Shown: piece by piece, positions 27,490-37,498 of the stretch
How the letters are laid out: every line of letters starts with the position of its first letter
Numbering within the stretch: position 1 is the first letter of the stretch
DNA from: Ruania alkalisoli
GTDB taxonomy: Bacteria > Actinomycetota > Actinomycetes > Actinomycetales > Beutenbergiaceae
Reading direction: 5' to 3'
Assembly (NCBI RefSeq): GCF_014960965.1
Contig: NZ_CP063169.1
Span: 2,203,581-2,267,580 of the forward strand
DNA: 64,000 bases
The notes under the pieces: generated by a model
What the model was told of the DNA's origin: nothing
Databases searched by the model: none
Seen by the model: the letters and a program-made list of their open reading frames with translations, nothing else
Program-made: the position numbers and the translations under genes

Positions 27490-28836
27490 TCAGCGCCCCA
27501 GCATCGACCGGATCCGATCGAGCCGCTCCGTCAGCGCGCGTTCGAAACCCCGGTCGGTGGGCTGGTAGTAGCGCGCTCCCGCGAGATCCTCCGGCAGGTA
27601 CTCCTGCCGGGCCACACCGTGCGGTTCGTCGTGGGAGTACACATAACCGGCCCCGTGGCCGATCCGCTGAGCGCCGGCGTAGTGCGAGTCGCGCAGGTGC
27701 GCCGGGACGAGCCCGATCTTTCCGGCCTGCACGTCAGCGATGGCGGCGTTGATCCCCGCATAGGACGCGTTCGACTTCGGAGCACTCGCGACGTGCACCA
27801 CCGCCTGCGCCAAGATGATGCGCGCTTCGGGCATCCCGATCAGTGCGACCGCCTGCGCCGCGGCCACGGCCGTCTGCAGCGCCGTGGGGTCGGCCATCCC
27901 GACGTCCTCCGAGGCAGCGATCACCACCCGGCGGGCGATGAACCGGGGGTCCTCCCCCGCCACCACCATCCGGGCCAGGTAGTGCAATGCCGCGTCCACA
28001 TCGCTGCCGCGCATCGACTTGATGAAGGCGCTGATCACGTCGTAGTGCTGATCGCCGGCACGGTCGTACCTCACTGCGGCCACGTCGATCGCGCGCTCCA
28101 TCGCGTCCAGGCTGATACTGGCGGCCCCTGCCCCGACCGCGGTGCCCGCCGCCGCCTCGAGGATCGTCAATGCCTTACGTGCATCGCCGCCGGCGAGCCG
28201 CAGCAGGTACTCCCGGGCCTCCTCGTCCAATTCCACCTGACCGGACAGCCCGCGCTCATCGGTCAACGCACGCGCGATCAACGCATCGAGGTCGGCGGTC
28301 TCCAGCGAACGCAATGTCAACATGATCGACCGTGACAGCAGCGGCGAGATCACCGAAAAGGACGGATTCTCGGTGGTGGCCGCCATCAACGTCACCCACC
28401 GGTTCTCCACTGCGGGCAGCAGTGCATCCTGCTGCGTCTTGGAGAACCGGTGCACCTCGTCGATGAAGAGCACCGTCTCCTCACCCGATCCGGCCAGGCG
28501 CCGCCGCGCATCGGCAATCACCGTGCGCACGTCCTTCACACCCGCGGTGACGGCGGACAACTCCACGAAACGCCGCCCGGAGACATGCGCCACCAGGTAT
28601 GCCAACGTGGTCTTTCCCGTGCCGGGAGGCCCCCACAGCACCACCGATGACGGCGGCAGCGCACCAGCGGTGTGCGGGTCGATGAGGCGCCGTAATGGCG
28701 AACCGGACTCCAGCAGGTGGGCTTGACCGAGCACCTCCTCCGGACGTGCCGGCCGCATCCGCACGGCGAGCGGCGCCGTCGACGATGCCTGCGGGACCCC
28801 GGAGTCGTCGGTCCCGGCTGCCTCGAACAGATCCAC
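27490..28836 (-). CDS. rarA: Replication-associated recombination protein A (AAA+ ATPase)
   Basis: A clamp-loader-like ATPase acting at stalled replication forks. The 448-residue protein has Walker [11 protein letters not shown] at about residues 68-77, Walker [11 protein letters not shown], sensor [10 protein letters not shown] and the C-terminal tetramerisation domain ending in [25 protein letters not shown] 28836 begins [10 protein letters not shown]. It is divergent from the MMPL transporter, with 53 bases between the two starts. Confidence 0.95.
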   Translation of the reverse strand: MDLFEAAGTDDSGVPQASSTAPLAVRMRPARPEEVLGQAHLLESGSPLRRLIDPHTAGALPPSSVVLWGPPGTGKTTLAYLVAHVSGRRFVELSAVTAGVKDVRTVIADARRRLAGSGEETVLFIDEVHRFSKTQQDALLPAVENRWVTLMAATTENPSFSVISPLLSRSIMLTLRSLETADLDALIARALTDERGLSGQVELDEEAREYLLRLAGGDARKALTILEAAAGTAVGAGAASISLDAMERAIDVAAVRYDRAGDQHYDVISAFIKSMRGSDVDAALHYLARMVVAGEDPRFIARRVVIAASEDVGMADPTALQTAVAAAQAVALIGMPEARIILAQAVVHVASAPKSNASYAGINAAIADVQAGKIGLVPAHLRDSHYAGAQRIGHGAGYVYSHDEPHGVARQEYLPEDLAGARYYQPTDRGFERALTERLDRIRSMLGR

Positions 28837-28889
28837 ACGCCAGAGCCTACGCGCCTGTACCGGGCCCTCCTGCCTGCGATGATGTGCAC

Positions 28890-31181
28890 GTGTTCGATCG
28901 TCTCGGAGCCCTCACCGCGCACGCGCCTCGTCGCATCGTCGCCGTCTGGGTTGTCCTCGTAGCCCTGGCCGCCACGCTCGCCCTGACCGGATTCGGCGCC
29001 GGTGGACTGTTCGAGCGCCTGCACAGCGGCGAGCCTCGGGTACCCGGCTCCGAGAGCCAGGAGGCTCGCACCATCATCGAGGACGCCAGTGACCAGGGCG
29101 CGAGCGTCACGGCTGTGATGGACGGGGTCGATCTGGACTCCCCGGAGACGCTCGCGGAGGCGTCACGCGCTGCTGCCCGGTTGCACTCAGTCCTACTCGC
29201 CGATGACCGCGTCGACGCCGTCATCGATCCGTTCATCGTCCCCGGAGGGCCGCAGTCGGAGGCCGCAGCCGCGCTCAGGGCCGAGGACGGCGCGGGCTTC
29301 ATCGTCACCGTCGAGCTCGCCCCCACCCTCGACGCCGACGCCGAGGCTACGGCCCATGACGACGTCCTCGCCGAGTTGCGCACCTTCGCCGAGGACATCG
29401 ATGCCGAGGCGCAGCTGACCAGCGGCACGCTCATCACCGACGCGATCATTCACCAGATGGAGGAGGACCTCACCACCGGCGAGATGGTCGCCCTGCCGAT
29501 CTCCCTGCTGATCATGGTCGTCGTCTTCGGCGGCTTCCTCGCAGCCGGCATGCCACTGGCCGGTGCGCTCGCCTCGATCGCCGGCGGACTTGCTGTGCTG
29601 TGGGGCTTCTCAGCACTCATCGATCTGGAATCGGTGGTGGTCAACGTCGTCACCGTGCTGGGGCTGGGCCTATCGATCGACTACGGGCTGCTGATCGTCT
29701 CCCGCTTCCGGGAGGAGATCCGCCGAGCCGTCGATGAGGAGGAGGCGCAGCTCGCCGCCACCGGGCCGATCCCGACGGGTCGTGTGCGCCGGGAGCGCCG
29801 CAAGGGCCGGGGTGATGCGGCCGTGATCCGCGCCACGCGGCGCACTCTGACCACGGCCGGCCGGACCGTCACCTTCTCGGCGATCACCGTCGCGGTCGCG
29901 GTCGCCGGTCTGCTGCTGCTGCGCCCCGACATTCTCCGCTCGCTCGGTGCGGCCGGGGTGTCTGTGGTGGCGCTGGCCGTGCTCTCCGCGCTGACTCTGG
30001 TCCCCGCCCTGCTGGCCTGGCGCGGCCGCCGGATGCTGCGTCCGAGTGCCCTCTCCCGCATCCCGGGCGTGCGGTCCGTGCTGGGCAGGTTCGGCGAGAC
30101 CGCACCCACGAGCGGGCTGTTCTCTGCCCTGGCAGGTCGCGTCCAGCGCCATCCGTGGTGGGTGATGCTCGGCACGGCCGCGGTCCTGATGCTGCTCGCC
30201 TCCCCGTTGCTGGGACTGCAGCTGCGCAACTCGACGGTCGAGATGCTGCCACCCGGAACGGAGCAGCGGGGGGTGATCGACACCCTCGACGAGCAGTACC
30301 CAGCCCTGGCCGACGCCCCTGTGCAGGTGCTCGCGGAGTCCGGCGGTGCGCAGACACTCTCCGATGAGATCGCCGACGTAGCCGGTGTCGAGCGGCTCGA
30401 TCCCCCGCAGAGTCTCGACGAGGACTACGAGGTGCTCGGAGTGCACCTGGCCGACTCGGTCGACCCCGGAGGCAGCGCCGCCGAGGGCGTCGTGGATGAG
30501 ATTCGCCAGTTGCGTGAGTCCTCCGAGGCGACCTACTGGGTGTTCGGACAGGCGGCCAACCAGATCGACTTCACCGAGGCGCTCATCGCCGGAATCCCCC
30601 TCGCGGCGGGTGTGGTGGTGCTTGCCACCTTCATCCTGCTGTTCGCGATGACCGGATCAGTGCTGGTGCCCGCGAAGGCCCTGGTGGTGAACCTTCTCTC
30701 CCTGGCCGCCTCGGTGGGGGTGACCACCTGGGTCTTCCAGGAGGGCAACCTCAGCGGTCTGCTGGGGTTCGAACCGGTCGGCGGCCTGGAGTCCTACGTC
30801 GTGGCCGTGGTCGTCGCCTTCGGGTTCGGGCTCGCGATGGACTACGAGGTCTTCCTCATCGCCCGGATCAAGGAGTTCTACGACGCCGGACCGGGGGGCC
30901 GGGAAGGCAACGACGCCGCCGTCCGGGACGGTCTGCAGCAGTCGGGCCGCATCATCACCTCGGCCGCCGCCGTCATCGTCGTGGTCTTCGCCGGATTCGT
31001 CAGCGGCGAACTGGTCGTCATCAAGCAGGCCGGTTTCGCCCTGGCCGTCACCGTGATCATCGACGCCACCCTCGTGCGGATGCTGCTGGTGCCGGCCACC
31101 ATGACGCTGCTGGGGCACCGCAACTGGTGGGCCCCGCGGCCATTGCGCGCCCTGCACCGCCGGATCGCCATCACGCACTGA
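28890..31181 (+). CDS. MMPL/RND-family membrane transporter
   Basis: A 763-residue permease of the mycobacterial membrane protein large family, which exports lipids or other hydrophobic compounds using the proton gradient. Two homologous halves each have one helix, an extracellular loop and five more helices. The helix 4 motif [19 protein letters not shown] appears in the first half and [20 protein letters not shown] in the second. GTG 28890 fits the family start ([15 protein letters not shown]); no Shine-Dalgarno is present and GATGAT lies 6 bases upstream, so the mRNA may be leaderless. GTG 28884 is the alternative. Substrate unknown. Confidence 0.85.
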   Translation: MFDRLGALTAHAPRRIVAVWVVLVALAATLALTGFGAGGLFERLHSGEPRVPGSESQEARTIIEDASDQGASVTAVMDGVDLDSPETLAEASRAAARLHSVLLADDRVDAVIDPFIVPGGPQSEAAAALRAEDGAGFIVTVELAPTLDADAEATAHDDVLAELRTFAEDIDAEAQLTSGTLITDAIIHQMEEDLTTGEMVALPISLLIMVVVFGGFLAAGMPLAGALASIAGGLAVLWGFSALIDLESVVVNVVTVLGLGLSIDYGLLIVSRFREEIRRAVDEEEAQLAATGPIPTGRVRRERRKGRGDAAVIRATRRTLTTAGRTVTFSAITVAVAVAGLLLLRPDILRSLGAAGVSVVALAVLSALTLVPALLAWRGRRMLRPSALSRIPGVRSVLGRFGETAPTSGLFSALAGRVQRHPWWVMLGTAAVLMLLASPLLGLQLRNSTVEMLPPGTEQRGVIDTLDEQYPALADAPVQVLAESGGAQTLSDEIADVAGVERLDPPQSLDEDYEVLGVHLADSVDPGGSAAEGVVDEIRQLRESSEATYWVFGQAANQIDFTEALIAGIPLAAGVVVLATFILLFAMTGSVLVPAKALVVNLLSLAASVGVTTWVFQEGNLSGLLGFEPVGGLESYVVAVVVAFGFGLAMDYEVFLIARIKEFYDAGPGGREGNDAAVRDGLQQSGRIITSAAAVIVVVFAGFVSGELVVIKQAGFALAVTVIIDATLVRMLLVPATMTLLGHRNWWAPRPLRALHRRIAITH

Positions 31182-31192
31182 CCGGCACCACG

Positions 31193-31975
31193 TCAGGGGC
31201 GCCGGCTCTCCCACTCCTGCGCGAGCGTGAACCCGAGCCGCTCGTACACCCGTCTCGCCACCACATTGCTGGCATACAGCCCGAGGCTCACCTGCCCTGT
31301 GGCCGCCAGGCCGGCGCGGGTCACCGCGGCCGTGACCGCCGATGCCAGCCCCCGACGGCGCAGGTCGGGGTGGGTGAGGATCGAACCCAGGTGCACCTCG
31401 TCGGTCCACCCGCTCGCCGCCGCCATCGCACCGAGCCGACCGCCGCGATCGCGCCAGCCGAACCACCGCGTACCCGGCTTGTCGAGACGGGTGTAGGTGT
31501 CCGGGAGAACCCGTTCCTGCAGCGCGGTCATCTCCGGCAGATCCCGGGACAGATCGAGTTCGATCACGTCATCCTCGCCCGTCTGATGCACCGGCGCCCG
31601 GGTGCAGACCATCCAGTCCCAGTGGCTGACGCTGGTCGTGCCCAAGGATGCACGCACCGGCCCCGGAACCAGATCCCAGGTGCCCCGGGTGAGACTGACC
31701 ACCGCCATCTGCCCGGTGGACACGCCACTGCCGGGGTGAGGGACGCCGTCGGGAGTGAACGCCTCGGCGACCACACGAGCAAGTCCCGCGGGCGCACCTA
31801 CTCCGACGAGGGAGCGCGTGGATTCGCCCGCGTCAACACTCAGGGCAAGCGCCTCGGGGGTCGCCCACCAGATCGCCTGCCGGTACCGCGGGACGTCCGC
31901 TCGCAGCACCGGCAGGCTCGACCAGGAGTCACCAAGATCGGCGAGCGATCCCAGGCGGCGGAAGGTCGCCGTCAC
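31193..31975 (-). CDS. GNAT-family N-acetyltransferase
   Basis: A 260-residue protein whose C-terminal third has a GNAT acetyl-CoA fold: SILTHPDLRRRGLASAVTAAV includes the pyrophosphate-binding R/Q-x-x-G-x-G/A loop, followed by LGLYASNVVARRVYERLGF. The N-terminal half is unassigned and could be a degenerate GNAT domain, as in tandem GNAT proteins. GTG 31975 lies 4 bases after the aspS stop; no strong Shine-Dalgarno, so coupling to aspS is likely. Acceptor substrate is unknown. It converges with the MMPL gene, 11 bases apart. Confidence 0.78.
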   Translation of the reverse strand: MTATFRRLGSLADLGDSWSSLPVLRADVPRYRQAIWWATPEALALSVDAGESTRSLVGVGAPAGLARVVAEAFTPDGVPHPGSGVSTGQMAVVSLTRGTWDLVPGPVRASLGTTSVSHWDWMVCTRAPVHQTGEDDVIELDLSRDLPEMTALQERVLPDTYTRLDKPGTRWFGWRDRGGRLGAMAAASGWTDEVHLGSILTHPDLRRRGLASAVTAAVTRAGLAATGQVSLGLYASNVVARRVYERLGFTLAQEWESRRP

Positions 31976-31979
31976 GGGC

Positions 31980-33776
31980 CTACTGCGCAGGTGCGGGAGC
32001 CTGTACCTCGCCCTTCGGCTCCGGCGTGGCGTCCACCCCGGCCTCCTTGCGCTGCTGCGGCGAGATCGGGGCCGGCGCACCGGTCAACGGGTCGTACCCG
32101 CCGCCGGACTTCGGGAAGGCGATGACATCGCGAATGGAGTCCGCACGCGAGAGCAGGGCCACGATGCGGTCCCAGCCGAACGCGATCCCGCCATGGGGCG
32201 GGGCGCCGTAGGAGAACGCCTCCAGCAGGAAGCCGAACTTCTCCTCGGCCTCCTCCTGGCCGATGCCCATCAGCTCGAACACCCGCTGCTGGACGTCCTT
32301 GCGGTGGATACGGATCGAACCGCCGCCGATCTCGTTGCCGTTGCAGACAATGTCGTAGGCGTAGGCGAGCGCGTTGCCCGGGTCCGACTCGAAGGTGTCG
32401 ATCCACTCCGGCGTCGGGGACGTGAACGCGTGATGCACCGCCGTCCAGGCACCGCCGCCGACCGCGACGTCGTCATCCTCACCCGTGGGCTTGAACAGGG
32501 GCGCGTCCACCACCCACACGAACGACCACGCCGACTCATCGATCAGCTCCTGCCGCCGGCCGATCTCGAGCCGGGCGGCGCCCAGCAGGGCCCGCGACTC
32601 GGACTGCTTGCCCGCGGCGAAGAACACGCAGTCACCCGGCTGAGCGCCCACGGCCTCCACCAGGCCGGCACGCTCGGCCTCGGAGAGGTTCTTCGCCACC
32701 GGTCCGCCCAGCTCGCCGTCGTCGGCCACGGTGACATACGCCAGCCCCTTGGCGCCGCGCTGCTTGGCCCACTCCTGCCACGCGTCGAACTGACGGCGAG
32801 GCTGTGAGCCGCCACCGGGCATGACCACCGCGCCCACGTAGGGGGCCTGGAAGACCCGGAACGGGGTGTCGGCGAAGTAGTCGGTCAGCTCGACCAGCTC
32901 CAGGCCGAACCGCAGGTCCGGCTTGTCCGTGCCGTAACGGCGCATCGCGTCCGCATAGGTCATCCGCGGGATCGGAGCGGTGATCTCGTATCCGATCAAC
33001 TTCCACAGCGAGATGAGGATCTGCTCGGCGAGAGCGATCACGTCGTCCTGGTCGACGAAGCTCATCTCCACATCGAGCTGGGTGAACTCCGGCTGCCGGT
33101 CCGCACGGAAGTCCTCATCGCGATAGCAGCGGGCGATCTGGTAGTAGCGCTCCATCCCGGCCACCATCAGCAGCTGCTTGAACAACTGGGGCGACTGCGG
33201 TAGCGCGTACCAGGATCCGGGTGCCAGCCGCGCAGGCACGACGAAGTCACGCGCCCCTTCCGGGGTGGAACGGGTCAGGGTGGGGGTCTCGATCTCGACG
33301 AAACCCGCGTCGTCAAGGACAGTGCGAGCGGCTCGGTTCACCTGCGACCGCAGCCGGATCGCCGACGCCGGCCCGGGACGGCGAAGGTCCAGGTAGCGGT
33401 GCGCCAGGCGCACCTCCTCCCCCACGGTGACCTGGGCGTCGATCGCGGTCGATACCTGGAACGGCAGCGGCGCGCTCTCGTTCAGCACGAGGACCTCGCT
33501 CGCGATCACCTCGATCTCACCGGTACCGAGGTTCGGGTTGGCGTTGCCGTCGGGCCGCGCGCTGATCTCACCGGTCACCTGCAGCACGAACTCCGACCGC
33601 AGCGGGTGGGCGACCTCCTCGTCCCGCACGACCACCTGCACGATCCCTGAGGAATCCCGCAGGTCGAGGAATGCCACCCCACCATGATCCCGGCGACGAT
33701 CCACCCACCCGGTCAGGGTGACGGTGGTGCCGATGTCGCCGGCACGCAGAGTGCCGGCCTGGTGGGTGCGAAGCAC
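31980..33776 (-). CDS. aspS: Aspartyl-tRNA synthetase, bacterial type
   Basis: Charges tRNA-Asp (and perhaps tRNA-Asn if the amidotransferase route is used). The 598-residue protein has the N-terminal OB anticodon-binding domain ([23 protein letters not shown]), class II motif 2 ([19 protein letters not shown]), a GAD insertion domain, and motif 3 [16 protein letters not shown] 33776 is preceded by GGAGG with a 6-base spacer; longer upstream readings lack family similarity. A promoter lies at 33826-33853 and a GGCGCC stem-loop in the leader. Confidence 0.97.
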   Translation of the reverse strand: MLRTHQAGTLRAGDIGTTVTLTGWVDRRRDHGGVAFLDLRDSSGIVQVVVRDEEVAHPLRSEFVLQVTGEISARPDGNANPNLGTGEIEVIASEVLVLNESAPLPFQVSTAIDAQVTVGEEVRLAHRYLDLRRPGPASAIRLRSQVNRAARTVLDDAGFVEIETPTLTRSTPEGARDFVVPARLAPGSWYALPQSPQLFKQLLMVAGMERYYQIARCYRDEDFRADRQPEFTQLDVEMSFVDQDDVIALAEQILISLWKLIGYEITAPIPRMTYADAMRRYGTDKPDLRFGLELVELTDYFADTPFRVFQAPYVGAVVMPGGGSQPRRQFDAWQEWAKQRGAKGLAYVTVADDGELGGPVAKNLSEAERAGLVEAVGAQPGDCVFFAAGKQSESRALLGAARLEIGRRQELIDESAWSFVWVVDAPLFKPTGEDDDVAVGGGAWTAVHHAFTSPTPEWIDTFESDPGNALAYAYDIVCNGNEIGGGSIRIHRKDVQQRVFELMGIGQEEAEEKFGFLLEAFSYGAPPHGGIAFGWDRIVALLSRADSIRDVIAFPKSGGGYDPLTGAPAPISPQQRKEAGVDATPEPKGEVQAPAPAQ

Positions 33777-33825
33777 GAGGGTCCTCCGGATCGTTCGAGT
33801 GGTGGCGCCGGAGCGGCGCCCCACG

Positions 33826-33853
33826 ATCCTAATGCCCAGCGATCCCTCGCGAA
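33826..33853 (-). promoter_or_regulatory. Probable promoter of aspS
   Basis: On the minus strand TTCGCG (33848-33853), 16-base spacer, TAGGAT (33826-33831), about 50 bases before the aspS GTG. The -10 is a common actinobacterial form; the -35 is weak. Between them and the start lies a GGCGCC/GGCGCC hairpin with a 5-base loop. Confidence 0.5.
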
Positions 33854-33880
33854 GCCCCGCGTGCGACGTGCCCGGTGGCG

Positions 33881-35563
33881 TCAGGCACGGGCGAGCTCGA
33901 CCGCGCGGGCGTACCGCTCGGCCGTGTCGATCCGGGCACGCACCTCGGCCAACACCAGGCGCTCGGCCACCTGCTCCACCGCGCGCCCCAGCTCTGCCCG
34001 GGTTTTGCGCCGCCGACGGGCAGCCCCGATCCGCGCCGCGGCCCACACGAGGAGGGACGTGATCACACCGAGCAGCAGACCTGCCACCAGCAGCACCGTG
34101 GGCCAGGGCAGCGCCGGCAGGGCGGGCCACGGTTCCTGTGCCGGGACCGGCCCCAGCTGCGGCGTCCACGGCATCGGGAGGCCGAGATAGCGCACGCCCG
34201 CGATCACGCCCAGCCACAACGCACCCGTCACGGCGGCAGCGAACCACAGCCACTGCAGCACCGACGGCACCGCGAACCAACGAGGATCACGTTCATGCAC
34301 CGATCGGCGTGAGCTGATCGCGGCGTCGAGGGCGTCCGGGAGATCGTCGATCCGCGTCATCGCGCCCTCTCTCAGGTGGTCACGCCAGACCCCGGTCGTC
34401 TCACCCGCGCTCGCCTCGGCAAGGCGTCTGAGGGCGGTCGCAGCCTGCGAACGTACGGCCGGAGTGGCCGGTGGGGACGAGGAGACCGCCACGACCGGCT
34501 GCTGCTCGCTGCCCGGCTCCTTGCTTTGCATCTCGCGGGCCGGGCGTCCCAGATGCAAGCGGCGCAACGGATCGGGTCGGAACCGTCCCAGCCATCGAGT
34601 CACCGGCCATCCCGCCCGTCTGCGCGCGCGGTACCGGTAGGAACCGGCGACGGCGGCCGCAACCATCTCGACACCACCGGCCTCACTGAGCCGGTCCACC
34701 AGATGGCGCTGATCCGCACGAGTGATCCGGCCCGGAGCCGCGGCCGGGCATGCCTGCACCAGCCGGTCCGCTGCGGTGGCGACGTCGGCGGTCAGGCGTG
34801 CCTGTACGGCTGCGCGCCGAGCGACGACGTCACCCAGCCGGCGGCGCAGGTCCGGCAGCCCCGCACCGGTGAGCGCGGAGACCCCGAGGACGTTCACGCC
34901 GGAGAGGCCATCGTCGGCGAGCTTGGCACCGAGGTCGGCGATGACCTGGCGGGCGTCCGCCGGAGCGAGCGTATCCACCTGGTTCAGGACGGCGAGGGTG
35001 ACCTCGGCGTGACGTGCCATGGGCCGCAGGTACTGCTGGTGGACCACCGCGTCGGCGTACTTCTGCGGATCGAGCACCCACACGAGCATGTCCACGCGTT
35101 CGGCCAGGCGTGCCGCGCGATCGTGGTGGTCGGTCTTGACCGAGTCGATGTCAGGCAGGTCCACCAGCACCAATCCGTCGAGGCGCACATCGCTCGCCGG
35201 AACGGCGTCGATCCGGCGGGTGATGCCAAGCCAGTCCAGCAGCGCCCCGGAGGGTTCGGTTCCCCAGACCACCGCGACCGGGTGCCCGGTCGTGGGCCGG
35301 CGTGCTCCGACAGCGGTCACCTCCTGACCGGCGAGTGCGTTGGTGAGGGAGGACTTCCCGCTGCCGGTGGCACCCGCGAGAGCAACCACCGTGTGCGCGG
35401 CCGAGAGGCCACCGCGTTCGGCGGCCCGGTGCAGCACTCCTTCGGCGCCGGTGAGCGCCGCGCTGATCGCGGGGTCACCTGGACCGGCTACCGGCTTCAG
35501 GGCCTCGACCGCCTCGCCCAGTGCCCCGATCCGGTCGGCCAGCGCCGGTGCGCGGCGTCTCAT
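33881..35563 (-). CDS. Dynamin-like / Era-like GTPase with membrane hairpin (second of a pair)
   Basis: A 560-residue protein. G1 GATGSGKSS lies at residues 64-72, G3 DLPD at 135-138 and G4 NQVD at 194-197, so the GTPase site looks complete. Two membrane helices follow near residues 435-465 and 490-515 with a Pro-rich loop between, then a basic, helical C-terminus. The architecture recalls bacterial dynamin-like proteins, in particular DynB of Streptomyces, which with DynA stabilises FtsZ rings at sporulation septa; that assignment is by layout only. ATG 35563 overlaps the stop of the partner gene by 4 bases. Confidence 0.72.
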   Translation of the reverse strand: MRRRAPALADRIGALGEAVEALKPVAGPGDPAISAALTGAEGVLHRAAERGGLSAAHTVVALAGATGSGKSSLTNALAGQEVTAVGARRPTTGHPVAVVWGTEPSGALLDWLGITRRIDAVPASDVRLDGLVLVDLPDIDSVKTDHHDRAARLAERVDMLVWVLDPQKYADAVVHQQYLRPMARHAEVTLAVLNQVDTLAPADARQVIADLGAKLADDGLSGVNVLGVSALTGAGLPDLRRRLGDVVARRAAVQARLTADVATAADRLVQACPAAAPGRITRADQRHLVDRLSEAGGVEMVAAAVAGSYRYRARRRAGWPVTRWLGRFRPDPLRRLHLGRPAREMQSKEPGSEQQPVVAVSSSPPATPAVRSQAATALRRLAEASAGETTGVWRDHLREGAMTRIDDLPDALDAAISSRRSVHERDPRWFAVPSVLQWLWFAAAVTGALWLGVIAGVRYLGLPMPWTPQLGPVPAQEPWPALPALPWPTVLLVAGLLLGVITSLLVWAAARIGAARRRRKTRAELGRAVEQVAERLVLAEVRARIDTAERYARAVELARA

Positions 35564-37254
35564 GAGCGCTCCGCTGCGTCGATCACTCCCTGTGCGGCGG
35601 CAGCGGCCTTGCGCAGAGCTGCCGACGAGCCGGCCATGGCGCCGGCCTCGGGCAGGAGTGCCTCGTAGCGATCACGTTCCTCGGCGAAGAGCGTGTGGAC
35701 CCGATCGTCGAGGTCAGCGCGCGCCTGCTCCGCGAGCCGGCGGACCGCCTGGTCGCCGAAGATCGCCTCCAGCAGCTTCTGGGCGACGACGGCCGCACCA
35801 CCGGCGATAGCGACCTCGGACCCGAGCAACGCGCCCCCGGTGGTGGCGAAGGCCACGATCATCAGCACCACCGCCGCACCGTTGACCCCGAAGGCCAGCA
35901 TCCTGGCTGAGGTGCGCTTGTCCTGCCCCTCGGTGCGCACCAGCTCCAGCAGGTAGTGCTGCCAGCCACGGATCTCTTCACCGGCACGCTCAGCAAACCC
36001 AGGCGAGGCGGCATCCAGGTCGGTACCAACCACAAGTTCCCGGCCCGCGGGCTCCTGCGAGAGGCCGCGATAGGTGCGTTCTGCGGCCGTGTTGGCCTGG
36101 TCCACCAGCACCGCGAGCACCCCGTTCCCGATCGCGTCCTCCACCTGACGCGCCGGTTGCGGCTTACCCGTCACGAACGCGGTGATCCGGTCCCGCGCCC
36201 GGCCGACCGTGGACTCCACCGAACGGATGAACTCACCGGTGCCCACGAAGTCCTGCCAGCGGGAGAGCACCTCGCTGCGCAGCAGGGCACCGTCGGCGAG
36301 CGTGCTGAGCAGGTCTGACGTGTCATAGGCGGCCTTGACCCGGGCCCGGAGGCCTTCGCTCAGGCGTTGCTGGCTCTCGACGGCGTCGGCGAGGTCGAGT
36401 GCGCCACGCGCCACGTCCCGGACAGCACCGTGCAGCGTCTGACGCGCCACCTGCGCCCGGGCCGCGGTGTCTGCTGACAGCCGCTCCAACCAGAGCGCGA
36501 GGCCGGAGAGCGCGGATTCGGGCAGCATCCCGCCGGCGAGCTCGGACTCTGCCACCAGGAACAGCGGTGCCTGCCCCAGACCCTCGGCCTCGAGCATCGC
36601 GGCCAAGTCATCGCTGACCTCGTCCCGGACCGTGAGTGGAACCCGGTCGAGCACGACCGCGATGGCCACGTCACGCCGCGCGGCCTCCCGCAGCAGCTCC
36701 CATGGCACCGCGTCCGCGTACCGATGCGCAGTCGTCACGAAGATCCAGAGATCGGCGGCTGCCAGCAGCTGCCCGGCGAGTTCCCGGTTCGCATCGACGA
36801 CCGAATCGATGTCGGGGGCGTCCAGCAGCGCAATCCCGGGCCCCACGGCCGAAGTCTCGACGAGCCGCACCACGCCGCCGGTGCCACGGTCCTGCGGCGT
36901 CCCGTCCCCTCGCTGGCGGGCCAGATGAGGCAGGATCCTCGCCGGGACGAACCAGCCGGCATCGCTGGGGTGATGGATCAGCAGCGGGTCCCTGGTGGTC
37001 GGGCGCAACGCCCCTGTGGTGGCCACCGGTTCGCCGACGAGAGCGTTGACCAGCGTCGACTTCCCGGCGCCGGTGGATCCGCCGACCACCACCAGGAGCG
37101 GAGCGTCGAGAGCAGCCGCCCTCGGCAGCACGTAGTCATCGAGTTGGGCCAGCAGGTGGTCCCGATGCGCGCTCGCCACCGCGGCGTGCGGCGTCTGCAG
37201 GGGAAGGCGGGCCCCGGCGACGGCGTCACGCACCTCCCGCAGCTCGGTCTCCAT
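35560..37254 (-). CDS. Dynamin-like GTPase (first of a pair)
   Basis: A 564-residue protein with G1 GGSTGAGKST at 58-67 and G3 DAPD at 145-148. The expected G4 N/TKxD is replaced by LDRV (about 202-205), so base recognition may differ. Long helical middle, then a hydrophobic region (ARMLAFGVNGAAVVLMIVAF and the following helix) that may insert in the membrane. ATG 37254 begins METELREVRD. It is co-translated with the next GTPase. The pair resembles DynA/DynB-type tandem dynamin-like proteins of actinobacteria; a role in membrane remodelling at division is inferred. Confidence 0.7.
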   Translation of the reverse strand: METELREVRDAVAGARLPLQTPHAAVASAHRDHLLAQLDDYVLPRAAALDAPLLVVVGGSTGAGKSTLVNALVGEPVATTGALRPTTRDPLLIHHPSDAGWFVPARILPHLARQRGDGTPQDRGTGGVVRLVETSAVGPGIALLDAPDIDSVVDANRELAGQLLAAADLWIFVTTAHRYADAVPWELLREAARRDVAIAVVLDRVPLTVRDEVSDDLAAMLEAEGLGQAPLFLVAESELAGGMLPESALSGLALWLERLSADTAARAQVARQTLHGAVRDVARGALDLADAVESQQRLSEGLRARVKAAYDTSDLLSTLADGALLRSEVLSRWQDFVGTGEFIRSVESTVGRARDRITAFVTGKPQPARQVEDAIGNGVLAVLVDQANTAAERTYRGLSQEPAGRELVVGTDLDAASPGFAERAGEEIRGWQHYLLELVRTEGQDKRTSARMLAFGVNGAAVVLMIVAFATTGGALLGSEVAIAGGAAVVAQKLLEAIFGDQAVRRLAEQARADLDDRVHTLFAEERDRYEALLPEAGAMAGSSAALRKAAAAAQGVIDAAERS

Positions 37255-37498
37255 GCCTCGATCATGCCAGGCGCTGTCGTGACGTTGCGCACAGCTCCCC
37301 CATCTCAGGCTGTCGAGCCCGTAGGATGGTGCTCGTATCCCTGGAGCGCATATCCCGCACTGGGCCCCTGGCGGACAGCCGCCGTGGAGACGCCGACATT
37401 GGCGCATGGAGTGAGGGCCGACGCGGAGCAGGACCGACCGGTCCGAGGCCTCCCACCGAGTCCCCCTTCTCTTGCCCCTGCTGCCCGATTGGCTTCTT
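37255..37498. other. 244-base divergent region: DynA-like GTPase / DEAD-box helicase
   Basis: Contains a possible plus-strand -10 box TAGGAT at about 37321-37326 without a clear -35, then about 170 bases with no credible gene. The last 60 bases are strongly pyrimidine-rich (CCCCCTTCTCTTGCCCCTG and on), continuing into the first codons. A plus-strand reading frame from 37326 overlaps the helicase in another frame but looks like a composition artefact. Confidence 0.4.

Noticed and set aside
28695-28889. N-terminal extension of the MMPL gene
   Set aside because: It would run through the 5' end of rarA on the other strand and adds an Arg/Pro-rich head unknown in the family.
33777-34280. N-terminal extension of aspS
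   Set aside because: It would cover 104 intergenic bases and part of the GTPase gene; GTG 33776 has a clear Shine-Dalgarno site.
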